Positions 28,300 through 38,691 of a stretch of DNA of 64,000 nucleotides are shown piece after piece. The notes beneath the pieces are model-generated. The model worked only from the letters and a program-made list of their open reading frames with translations, had not been told where the DNA came from and ran no database searches. A program made the translations under genes and the position numbers. The DNA is taken from positions 1 to 64,000 of the forward strand of contig NW_027062885.1 of assembly GCF_032884065.1 (NCBI RefSeq), read 5' to 3'. How positions within the stretch are numbered: the first letter of the stretch is position 1; every line of letters starts with the position of its first letter. This DNA comes from Artemia franciscana (taxonomy: Eukaryota > Arthropoda > Branchiopoda > Anostraca > Artemiidae).

Positions 28300-28640
28300 G
28301 CAAGACCAAGCCACCTGAGGCCAACACAGTTGCAAACGCTCTTACTCCATCCCAACCTATTCAAGCTTCCTTCTTTCACCCTCCCTAGAAGTTCTTATTC
28401 TTTTTAAATCTTTCCTTACGACATCCGCCGACCCAATTTTGGCAACAACATGGTTTTCGTCTGGCTGACAAGGACCATCTTTGGCAATCTGTCATCCTTC
28501 ATTCATGGAACATGTCCTAGCCATCTCATCTTTTCTCGCATTGTAGCCCTAGAAAGCTTGATTTAAAGGTGTTTTTTGTCTAGCTTACAGTGTGAGATGC
28601 GGTCTGTCGCATACCATACAGTCAGTCTGACGCTCCTTCC
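28300..28640 (-). pseudogene. LINE reverse-transcriptase tail remnant
   Basis: The minus strand reads 'MREKMRWLGHVP' then, after a stop, 'MKDDRLPKMVL' and a basic tail. The 'RWLGHV' plus 'DRLPKMVL' signature is characteristic of the extreme C-terminal part of non-LTR retrotransposon ORF2. Several stops; non-functional. The clearest of three such remnants in this block. Confidence 0.55.
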
Positions 28641-29109
28641 CTCCCCCTGGATAAATTTCTGCCGGCACCCTTGGAATGACTATCTAAAATTCGTTTGATT
28701 TTTTCTCCGCAAGTTAAACCTGGCATATTACAAATAATTGAGTTTCCAGTGGGAATATCATTTTTCTCCGAGTAACATTTTTTCCAAATGTTGTTTGTTT
28801 TCCTGTGTTGAAATTCATTGAGGCTTTTGGGAAGGGACTTGAGTTTTCCTTTTTTAATCTGTACTTAAAAGAAGAAATTCTCAATCTCAACACTTTGCAC
28901 AATTAAAGCCGAGTATGCACATTATGTTAGAAATCCTTAAGAACATAGGACTTTCAAAATACTGGAAAATAACAACTACCTTGAATCACTGAAAGGAGAG
29001 CAAAACTTAATTCAAGATTCAATAAAAATTTAACAATTAACGGACGCAGCCTTAGACGAAGAACAGTACTATGATTATTGTTATTTAAGAATTAACGACG
29101 CTTCTTGAC

Positions 29110-29215
29110 TACTAAGGTCCTTGCGTCGGCCCTGCAGTGCATTCCTGCAGCGTGATTCGATCTCTGGGTCCCGTATTACCAAGCTAAGGTCAAATCCACT
29201 GCGCCACCACAGGAC
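29110..29215 (-). repeat. tRNA-derived SINE-like repeat
   Basis: On the minus strand 'TGGCGCAGTGG' fits an RNA polymerase III A box and 'GAGATCGAATC' a B box, about 35 bases apart, followed by 'acgctgcaggaatgc'. Related plus-strand copies with the same core ('agtggcgcagtgg', 'aatacgggacctggagatcaat') are at 30547 and 31021. Confidence 0.55.
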
Positions 29216-29509
29216 AAAAGTACTGTGAAATATGTTGAAGCTTAACATTTAAATCTTTCGCTTGAAGCAACCATAGCGAAATTATAGAATAACAAAGCCT
29301 GAATTAATTCTGCTACAAATAGTACAGCGCCATATTCGACCTTAACAATAAAAATGTAAAATCATATTGATGTATGATTTATAAAGAGGGATAAACTTTG
29401 GTTTTTTCATTAGCAACCACTAAAATCTTTTCAAACACCATAGTGTTTTCAGTCACCATGTCCTTCATAAGATAGATTAGGGTTATACAATTTATATTAA
29501 ATAGTTGAC

Positions 29510-29720
29510 GTGGCTATGCCGCGCTTGATGGTTGACAGGTTACGAAAATGCGTTGTTTGGCTATTAATTTTGGACTAAACGAAAAACAGGTCGTCCCCAA
29601 ATGAGAAGGGGAAGAAGTCGTAAGAAACCGTTTAAAAGAAACTGTTACTTTATGGAAAGGGGAACTGAAGCTTTGAACAGACTGGGTCGGGTGAAGAGTG
29701 CGTACAGTTATTAATAGTTA
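29510..29720 (+). pseudogene. LINE reverse-transcriptase tail remnant
   Basis: Translates, with stops, to 'KRKTGRPQMRRGRSRKKPF' and 'ALNRLGRVKSAYSY', the basic C-terminal end expected downstream of the 'RWLGH' segment in non-LTR ORF2. Third decayed remnant in this block. Confidence 0.4.
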
Positions 29721-30428
29721 AGGTAGTATTAGATTTTATTTAGGGTCAAGTAGCCGGAGTTTATAGACTTGCTATCATCTTTTTCGAAATTAATAGATTT
29801 CAACAATCGATACTGATTTCGCTGTGTAACAATTAGCTTTAACACAAATAAAATTCATGCCACGTCGAGTGTTTGAAAAGGAGGGTGGAACGATTCTTAT
29901 TTAAAAACCTTGATTAGACTCGTAACATTATTTTCCGCTACACGCAACACCTGCTGTAAATGATTTTTAAAATTGTACAGCTTTTTGGTTAAATAGTGAA
30001 TATACGCACTTGTATAAATCGTGTTAATCGTGGACTCCATGAAAGGAGGTAAAGCCTGAAAGTTTGAATTGATTGGGGTGCAGATTAAGCTTGCACGGCT
30101 GTGATGGTCTTAGGCAGCTTGGTGTTGCAGTAAGTTTATGATGATTTGACAATTCATAACATAAGAAGACCAATCTCTATAATCCCCAGAACCCATAAAA
30201 CACAAATGAAATACCAGAAGCACTGATTATCCATAAAAAATGTATTTAATTAGCTCCTTCCACAGCTAAATTACCGTGGTTTATTGAGTTAAAGATAAAA
30301 GCAAGTAAACTTCGGCAATATACGCTGAGTAAAAATTTCCAAAGCGTCGAAAATTAAACACACTTAATGAATCACAGGCAAAACCGAGCTTTTTTGGTTG
30401 GATTGCCTCCTGGTAACAGCCTGATTTT
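29721..30428. other. non-coding DNA, nothing recognised
   Basis: About 700 bases of ordinary AT-rich sequence without a supported gene, RNA or repeat. The counterpart is near 59540-60251. Confidence 0.5.
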
Positions 30429-31340
30429 GGAAAATTCATGGTATACACTTTGGTATTAGCACATAGGGCACTTTTATAGACTAATGTTTCTTAGCACATC
30501 CTATAGACGTTTCACCCACTTTCATAGACCTTGGAAGATAATCATGTAGTGGCGCAGTGGTACTAATTGCTGCTTGATAATACGGGACCTGGAGATCAAT
30601 CTCACCACCTGCAAGGCCCATAATTTTATTCTGATAATGAGATTATGCGAAAGCATCGATACTAATTCAAACAACAAAAGAAGGAGAGCTTGGAAGGCAT
30701 CAACTGACCCTTAGTAGCTGGAGGATGTGAATTCTTTCCCTAAAATCTCACAATTTCGGAAATTCAGTTTTCCACATAGTTCTCTAATATTCCATAGCAC
30801 CTATTATATAGAAATTTTCTCCGCTTTCTTAGAAATTGAAAGATATCAACTGAAGCTTAGTACCTGGAGGGTGTCTTCTTTCAACAAAATGTCACTATTC
30901 CGGCAATTTAATTTTCCGGAAAATTCATGGTATACACTTTGGTATTAGCACATAGGGCACTTTTATAGCACATCCTACAGACGTTTCACCCACTTTCATA
31001 GACCTTGGAAGATAATCATGTAGTGGCGCAGTGGTACTAATTGCTGCTTGATAATACGGGACCTGGAGATCAATATCACCACCTGCAAGGCCCATAATTT
31101 TATTCTGATGATGAGATTATGCGAAAGAATCGATACTAATCCAAACAACAAAAGAAGGAGAGCTTGGAAGGCATCAACTGACCCTTAGTAGCTGGAGGAT
31201 GAGGATTCTTTCCCAAAATCTCGCAATTTCGGTAATTCTCTAATATTCCATAGCACCTCTTATATAGAAATTTCCTCCGCTTTCTTAGAAATTGAAAGAT
31301 ATCAACTGAAGCTTAGTACCTGGAGGGTGTTTCTTCTTTC
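30429..31340 (+). repeat. tandem duplication, ~490-bp unit x2
   Basis: Unit 1 starts at 30429 and unit 2 at 30918, both with 'ggaaaattcatggtatacac'. Both contain a tRNA-like SINE core (30547, 31021) and the 'agatatcaactgaagcttagtacctggaggg' segment. Unit 2 lacks about 20 bases ('gactaatgtttcttagcac') near its start. The same duplication exists in the other block (60252 and 60741), so it predates the segmental duplication. Confidence 0.85.
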
Positions 31341-32173
31341 AACAAATGTCTTCTTCTTCGACAGCTCTGTTCTGGACTCGGAATAGCTCAGAAACCCTGG
31401 ATATAGAAATCAGCCCAACACTGCATGCTATTGTAACTATGACAAAGCCCATAGTCAATTATTGTGATTTCTCTGACGTGCTTATGCTACCTTGTGTGCT
31501 ATTTTAGCCAATAAATCATATTATATTCTATTCTAATCCTTATGGGGTCAAAACTTCCATTCACTGTGCATGGCTGATATTAAATGTCTAAAGGGCTTTT
31601 AAAAATCATTTCACGAGGAATACATTCAAAATTACGATGGATATCTTAAATATAGTCGATAAAACAATAGTCGAACTGCAGTAATGTGTACAAGAACTAT
31701 AAATAATTTTCAAATTGTAGCATATATATCTTTTTAGTAAAAATAGCATTGCCATATAAACGGCGAAGTCATGACTCTGTGAGGGGCATGAAATATCTGT
31801 TTAAATATGTTTCAAAAGGTCAGGGGTGACGGTTGTACATGACTTTGCTAAGGTCATGATTCAGACATAAATCAAAATTAAGGCCATTTTAAACACTGGA
31901 ATGAAGGAATAGAACAATTTCTAGCGTTTGTTATACTTTTGTGACGAAAAGACAGATTATCCTGAAGTTTTTAAAAATCGTTTAGAAGATCTAAAAACTT
32001 ATTACAAACACGAGATTCAACAACTTTTTTTTATTTATATTCAGTGTTTGTTCATTCAAAACCAAATTTTCAACAGAAAAATAAATCATCATAATTTCCC
32101 ATACAAGGCCCCATCTCCAGGAAGAAGCAGGGGAGAAAAGAATATAGACGAAATATAAAAAGAAAATACATCT

Positions 32174-32210
<37 letters not shown>
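31341..32210. other. non-coding DNA with a possible Helitron Rep scrap
   Basis: Mostly unrecognised. At about 31789-31830 the plus strand encodes 'MKYLFKYVSKGQG', which resembles the Helitron Rep tyrosine motif (KYLFKYxxKG), but the following sequence has stops and no further match that I can see. It ends in 'acatctatatatatatataaatat', which abuts Helitron sequence in both copies of the block. Confidence 0.4.
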
Positions 32211-32211
<1 letters not shown>

Positions 32212-33784
32212 CTATATATATAAAAATAAGTTGTCTGTGGATGGATGGATGGATGGATGTGTGGATGGATGTGTCAGGTGACGTCACCTGAAAAAACTGG
32301 ATTAGGTGACGTCAAAACTGAAAAAACTAAAAAAAGGCAAAAACTACAAAAAAAAACTAAAAACTAATAAAAAAAATAAAAAAGCTAAAAAACTAAAAAA
32401 ACTATAAAGGTAAAAACCAATAAAAAACTAAAAAAAAAACTGAAAAAACTAAAAAAAGGCAAAAACTACAAAAAAAAACTAAAAACTAATAAAAAAAGTA
32501 AAAAAGCTAAAAAACTAAAAAAACTAAAAAAACTAAAAAAAGGTAAAAAACTAAAAAAAATAAAAAATAAAAAAAAACTAAAAAAAAGGAAAAAACTGAA
32601 AAATAAGCTAAAATAAAGGTAAAAACCAATAAAAAACTAAAAAAAAAAAGGAAAAAACTAATAAATGACGACACTCAAAGAGAAAGCGACCAGGACAAAA
32701 AACTAAAAAAAAAGGCAAAAACTACAAAAAAACTAAAAACTAATAAAAAAAATAAAAAAGCTAAAAAACTAAAAAAACTAAAAAAAGGTAAAAAACTAAA
32801 AAAACTAAAAACTAAAAAAAAACTAAAAAAGGTAAAAACTAAAAGAACTAAAAAAGAAAAAAATAAATGACGACACTCAAAGAGAAAGCGACCAGGACAA
32901 AAGGAATGTTCGATTAGCAATCAACAAAGCACCGGGACACAGGGAGTATAAATGACGACCAGGACACAAGTAAAAAAAAAAAATTAACAAAACTAAAAAG
33001 AAGGTAAAAACTACAAAAAAACTAAAAAGAAAAAAAAACTAAAAACTAATAAAAAAACTAAAAAATCTAAAAATCTAAATAAACTAAAAAAGAAAAAAAA
33101 AGGAAAAAATAAAGGAGAAAAACAAAACTAAAAAACGAATGTATATACAGACCGGTACACCGGGATACAAATGACGACCGGGACACAGGGAATATAAATA
33201 ACGACCGGGACACAGGGACACAACTACAACGGGGACACCGGGGGAAACAGGGGGATATAAATGACGACCGGGACAAAAAAACTAAAAAGAAATAAAAACT
33301 AAAAACTAATAAAAAAAACTAAAAAATCTAAAAATCTAAATAAGCTAAAAAAGAAAAAAAAAGGAAAAAAATAAAGGAGAAAAACAAAACTAAAAAACGA
33401 ATGTATATACAGACCGGGACACCGGGATACAAATGATGACCGGGACCCGGGACACAGGGAATATAAATGACGACCGGGACACAGGGACACAACTACAACG
33501 GGGACACCGGGGGAAACAGGGGGATAACCTGACAATCTATTTATATGCAAAGACAATGGGACAGCAAAGAATGTTGTATATTCGCAAGTTTTACGTAGTT
33601 AAAACCATATATATATATATATATATATATCTATATTCACAGGTGGGACATAGGGACACAACTACAATGGCGCGTAACTATTATGGCGCGTAACGACTTA
33701 CGCGCGCGGGGGGGCTTGGGGGGGGCGCGAAGCGCCCCCACCAACTAGGTGTTGGGGTGGCGCGAAGCGCCACCCCAACAGCTA

Positions 33785-33785
<1 letters not shown>
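32211..33785 (+). mobile_element. non-autonomous Helitron, plus strand
   Basis: A 1575-base member of the same recent subfamily as 3935-5499 and 5592-7160: TC start, TGACGTCA hairpin near 32278-32313, A-rich blocks, two minisatellite segments, helicase-tail scrap (33530-33607), dual hairpins, and CTAG at 33782-33785. It stands at the right boundary of block A. Confidence 0.92.
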
Positions 33786-33821
<36 letters not shown>

Positions 33822-33824
<3 letters not shown>

Positions 33825-33887
33825 ATATATATAAAAATAATTTGTCTGTGTGTGTGTGGGTCTGTCGGGTGACGTCATGTTTGTGTG
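33822..33887 (+). mobile_element. Helitron 5'-end stub
   Basis: After a short (AT)n tract (33786-33821), TC start followed by 'tatatatataaaaataatttgtctg' and a TGACGTCA motif. It is cut at about 33887 by sequence belonging to a minus-strand element. Confidence 0.7.
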
Positions 33888-36074
33888 TTCAGATCTATAC
33901 CACATTATTCTAATGATTGCCCTTGAGCCTTGTTGATGGTGATTACTAATCGAACATTCCCTGTGTCCCCGTCGTCATTTATATATCCCCCTGTGCCCCC
34001 GGCGTCCCCGTTATAGTTGTTTCCCTGTGTCCCGGTCGTCATTTTTTCCCGGTCGTCATTTTTGTCCCGGTCGTCATTTGTGTTCCGGTGTCCCGGTCTG
34101 TAATTTCTCTTTGAGTGTTCTGGTCGTCATTTATATTCCCTGTGTCCCGGTCTTAATTTGAGTCCCGGTACTTTGTTGATGGTGACTGCTAATCGAACAT
34201 TCCTTGTGTCCCGGTCGCTTTCTCTTTGAGTGTCCCGGTAGTCATTTATATTCCCTATATCTCGGTGTTCCGGTCGTCATCATTCTTGGCTTTCCTATTG
34301 TCTGTGCATATACAAAGCCGTATGTACTAGTAAATGTAATAAATAAATCTGGACGACCATAGAGACGAGCATACGCAATAGCATCTTGAGCATATTCATG
34401 CATATGACGGGGACTGCCAGCATATGACGAAGGTAAAATTGCTAATCTTCCAACGTTTGTGGTATTACCGTCATTTATAACTGCATCTCGCAAATGAATG
34501 TATTGTTCAGAGCGGAGCTTGGTCTGATTCAGGCGGATATATAGCAAACATTTTGATTCAATTTTAGCATACATATCAACGACGAATTGGTGAAACAATT
34601 CACAGCATTTTAAAATATAATTTTCTTCATCCTGCTGAATCATTAGTCTATAGGAATAATAATGCATTGCACTGCATTTCTTATTCATTTCTTTGTTAGT
34701 GGCTGGATTCATCAATTTAATATTAAAATGATAGCCGTCGGCTCCATCCCAAAAAATGATAGGATATTGTAGGGCATCGTAGCATCGATGAGGCTCAGCA
34801 ATTCTTAACAACTGAGCGTTTCGCTTATGAAGAATAATATCTCGAGGTAAAAACTGATCACCGACCTTAACGATTGCCACTTCGTCGATAGTTGGAACAT
34901 TGTATCTACGCACATGTTGGCCAGGAGGCGTTTTGTCAGCGGAAATAACAATTTTATGCGTATCAGTAGGCATCAAATCGATGGCTGTTTTGAACAGACG
35001 CACTAAATTATTATTTTCGTGGAAAAAGATGTTGCAATTGGGAAACGATTGTCCTTTCAACGTTGGGAGAAATTTCGCAACGTGCATTCAATTCAGAATT
35101 TCTATCACTGATGAAGTACAATTGTAAAAATTTATGATTCTCGCCTGAGAATGGTAGAAGGGACCCTGTTCTATGATAAATTTGCCCTTTTACTTTGAAA
35201 GTAGACATAAAATGATCTGGATTTTCGATTTGGGCTCCAAAAGACGTCATTTGGAAACATGAGTTATATTTTCTGATTTGAGACCAAAAACGCTTAGATT
35301 CTGACGTAGTTCCAGTAAGGAAAGTCTTCAGTGGCTCTGGTGGTGCAGCCAATATAGGAAGTTTAACTTTTTCTGCGGCGCAACACATTCCCATTGTTTC
35401 ACCATTGAATTTCAAGGCCTTGCAATAGGGACAAATTTCAGAAATAGTCCCGATTTGAACACATCTACTCAAGCTATAATCATCGACTGGGCTGTACCTG
35501 AATGCCAGGCGATAACTTTCAGGTTGCTCTGATTCCTCGGCACGCTTTCTTTTCTTACTTTCTCTGTCAGAAGCAAGCCTGATTTCTTGCTGTTCTTGTG
35601 ATTCCTTGGCACACCTTCTTTTTTCACTTTCTCTTTTAGCAGCAAGTCTGGTTTCATGGTGCTCTGGTAGTTCCTCGGCACGCCTTCTTTTTTCACTTTC
35701 TCTTTTAGCAGCAAGTCTGCTTTCGCGTTGATCTGGTAGTTCCTCGGCACGCTTTCTGTTCTTTCTTTCTTTTTCTATCAGCCTCAAGCCTGTTTCCTTG
35801 CTGTTCTTTTGATTCCTCGGCACGCTTTCTTTTCTGACTTTCTCTATCAGCACTAAGTTTTTTGGCATAGACTCTTTGAGCATCTTCCTCGGCTGTTGCC
35901 ATTGTAAGTTCATCAGTCATTTTAAAGTTAAACATTAATAGATTTCTACGTGAACGAATGTCTTAAATATTTTTAATGACGTCACCGTTATAACAAAAAT
36001 GACGACAACTAACTTCATGACGTCAGTCAACACACAAACATGACGTCACCTGACAGACACATCCACAGACAACT

Positions 36075-36080
<6 letters not shown>
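33888..36080 (-). mobile_element. Helitron with Rep N-half, 3' end lost
   Basis: Minus-strand element with its 5' terminus near 36062-36080 ('cagacaacttattatatat'), a TGACGTCA-bearing leader, the Rep N-terminal half (34300-35935) and a minisatellite (33950-34275). It lacks a 3' hairpin. Mid-part deleted: Rep sequence is joined directly to small-Helitron and minisatellite sequence near 34300. Confidence 0.8.
34300..35935 (-). pseudogene. Helitron Rep N-terminal half
   Basis: Starts 'MFNFKMTDELTMATAEEDAQ' at 35935. Five basic repeats of 'KRAEELPEHHETRLAAKRE' type follow, then CPYCKALKF...CC, the Helitron-like N region, and a segment absent from the 9499 copy ('HYYSYRLMIQQDEENYIL', about 34670-34600). 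It runs to 'GRPDLFITFT', where homology ends. Frameshifts near 35800 and 35040. It lacks the HUH and Tyr motifs and the whole helicase. It is useful because it shows the ~69 residues deleted from the plus-strand copy. Confidence 0.9.

Positions 36081-36167
<87 letters not shown>
36081..36167. repeat. (AT)n microsatellite
   Basis: AT tract between a minus-strand Helitron 5' end and the 3' CTAG of the next minus-strand element. Confidence 0.93.
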
Positions 36168-36508
36168 CTAGCTGTTGGGGTGGCGCTTCGCGCCACCCCA
36201 ACACCTAGTTGGTGGGGCGCTTCGCGCCCCCCCAAGCCCCCACGCGCGCGTAAGTCGTTACGCGCCATATTAGTTACGCGCCATATTAGTTACGCGCCAT
36301 TGTAGTTGTGTCCCCGTGTCCCACCTGTGAATATAGATAGATTTATATATGTGTTTCAACTTACGTAAAAATTGCGAATATACAACATTCTTGGCTTTCC
36401 CATTGTCTGTCCATATACAAAGCCGTATGTACTAATAATGGCGTCATATGCAAACGCTCTTTTTACAAACAAACAAACATGCATACACACAACTCGTTTT
36501 TATATAGA
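36168..36508 (-). mobile_element. small (~340 bp) Helitron end unit, minus strand
   Basis: CTAG at 36168-36171, dual hairpins with a triplicated 'ttacgcgccat' segment, helicase-tail scrap, 'aaacgctctttttacaaac', and a 5' end at 'aactcgtttttatataga' followed by (GATA)n. Same unit as 13796-14120, again lying just 3' of a Rep/helicase tail. Confidence 0.82.
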
Positions 36509-36535
36509 TAGATAGATAGATAGATACAATACAAA

Positions 36536-38225
36536 TTAACTACGTAAAATTTGTGAATATACAACAGTCTTCGCTGTCCCATTGTCTGTGCGTATAAATA
36601 GATTGTCAGGTTTACCGACCCTCAAAGATGCAACATACAATTGTACATTGGTAAAGCAATCTGTATTAAGATCTATACCGCATTTTTCTAGTGATTGCCC
36701 TTGAGCTTTGTTGATGGTGGTTGCAAATGCTAATCGAATTGGGAATTGCAATCTTTTAAATTGAAAAAGCAGATCCGTTGGAATCATGGGAATGCGAGGA
36801 ATAAGAACAGCCTCACCCTCATAAGGCCCTGTCAAGATTGTGGCATCTATTAGGTTTTCCATTGTTTTTTTTTTACGGCAAGTCGCGTGCCATTGCAAAG
36901 CTTTGGTGGGTTGATATTTCTTAAAAGTATTATTGGTACGCCTATTTTTAGTTGTAGCAGGTGTGGTGGACACCCTGAAGGATCTATGGAATTTAAAAAT
37001 TCAGATGGATAATTAACCGCTTCATTTGGTTCCGAAATACAAATTAAATGCGTAAAACTTGCGAATATACAACATTCTTCGCTGTCCAATTCTCGCTGCA
37101 TATAAATAGATTGTCAGGTTTACCGACCCTCGAACATGCAACGTACAATTGTCCATGGGAAAAACAATCAGTATTAAGATCAATACCACATTTTTCTAAT
37201 GATTGACCTTGAGCTTTGTTAATGGTGATTGCAAATGCTAATCGAATTGGGAATTGCAATCTTTTAAATTCAAAAGGCAGATCTGTTGGAATCATGGGAA
37301 TGCGAGGAATAAGACCAGTCTCACCCTCAAAAGGCCCTGTCAGGATTGTGGCCTCTATTAGGTTTTCCATTGTTTTTCATAGTCGGAGCATTGTATCTAC
37401 GCACATGTTGGCCAGGAGGCCTTTTGTCAGCGGAAATAACAATTTTATGAGTATCAGTAGGCATCAAATCGATGGCTGTTTTGAACAGACGCACTAAATT
37501 ATTATTTTCGTGGAAAAGATGTTGCACTTGGGAAACGATTGTCCTTTCAACGTTGGGAGAAATTTTGCAACGTGCATTCAATTCAGAATTTCTATCACTG
37601 ATGAAGTACAATTGTAAAAATTTATGATTCTCGCCTGAGAATGGTAGAAGGGACCCTGCTTTATGATAAATTTGCCCTTTTACTTTGAAAGTAGACATAA
37701 ATTGATCTGGATTTTCGATTTGGGCTCCAAACGACGTCATTTGGAAACATGAGTTGTATTGTCTGATTTTTGACAAAAAACGCTTAGATTCTGACGTAGT
37801 TCCAGTAAGGAAAGTCTTCAATGGCTCTGGTGGTGCAGCCAATAGAGGAAGTTTAACTTTTCCTGAGGCGCAACACATTCCCATTGTTTCACCATTGAAT
37901 TTCAAGGCCTTGCAATAGGGACAAATTTTAGACATTGTCCCGATTTGAACACATCTACTCAAACTATAATCATCGACTGGGTTGTACCTGAATGCCAGGC
38001 GATAACTTTCAGATTGCTCTGATTCCTCGGCACGCTTTCTTTTCTTACTTTCTCTATCAGCAGCAAGCCTGATTTCTTGCTGTTCTTGTAATTCCTCGGC
38101 ACGCTTTCTTTTCTTACTTTCTCTATCAGCAGCAAGCCTGATTTCTTGCTGTTCTTGTGATTCCTCGGCACGCTTTCTTTTCTTACTTTCTCTATCAGCA
38201 GCAAGCCTGATTTCTTGCTGTTCTT
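36536..38225 (-). pseudogene. chimeric Helitron Rep/helicase with two helicase tails
   Basis: On the minus strand: four basic 'KRAEE' repeats (38225-38020), CPYCKALKF...CC, and the Rep N region to 'GQHVRRYNAPT' (about 37385). It then jumps directly into the helicase C-terminus ('ENLIEATILTG' to 'SQVLR' and stop, 37370-37044), and then into a second, longer helicase C-terminus ('[12 protein letters not shown]' to 'SQILRS', about 37030-36536, with a frameshift near 36880). The Rep catalytic centre and helicase Walker motifs are absent. Two internal deletions or template switches are needed. Confidence 0.88.
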
Positions 38226-38409
38226 GTAATTCCTTGTAATTCAGTTTGCCTTTAATATCGAAAAATTTATTATTTTATTTTTCATTTTCTAAATTATTTC
38301 TCATTCTTTCATAAAAGGTGTGGAATAAGAGTCTTAATAAAGTGTCTACAATATGAATAATAATAAGGTGTCTTAATAAGAGGTGTAGCTCATTCCTTAA
38401 AAAAAAGAA

Positions 38410-38691
38410 AACGGGGACTTGGGAGACAATATAATAATTCAATATATAACAAACATATCAATTCTCTTTAAACAAGCAACTGTGTATTTTTCTTTTCTTG
38501 CTTTTACCAATGTATAATCAAAATTCTTAAAGTAAAGAATTATTTCTGTTTGTCATAAAATCTAAAACAGTTTAGTACAACGGCTCAGTTTGAGCAGACA
38601 TTTTTTTATGTTAATTCATACTTGCCATTACATCTCAGCTTTAGTTTGAAGCTGGAAAAAAAAGATACAAGTCAAAGTTTGAGTGTCAAAG
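38410..38691 (+). promoter_or_regulatory. conserved 5' flank of zinc-finger paralogue
   Basis: Near-identical to 53230-53511 and recognisably the same as the flanks of the minus-strand genes. If a promoter lies here, copy C retains it, although everything farther upstream has been replaced by Helitron sequence from 38239 leftward. Confidence 0.4.

Larger units (their letters stand above)
20457..32190. repeat. segmental duplication, right part of copy 1 (block A)
   Basis: About 11.7 kb collinear and nearly identical with 50098-62060. The differences I noted are scattered substitutions, a two-finger (168-base) difference in the zinc-finger gene, and a foldback insertion present only in the other copy (60780-60819). 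A central part (23414-26230) is also present a third time at 38240-41225. Confidence 0.93.

Noticed and set aside
30727-30948. Short open frame in the tandem-duplicated unit
   Set aside because: The second unit carries a different frame at the same place and no domain is visible. It is consistent with chance.
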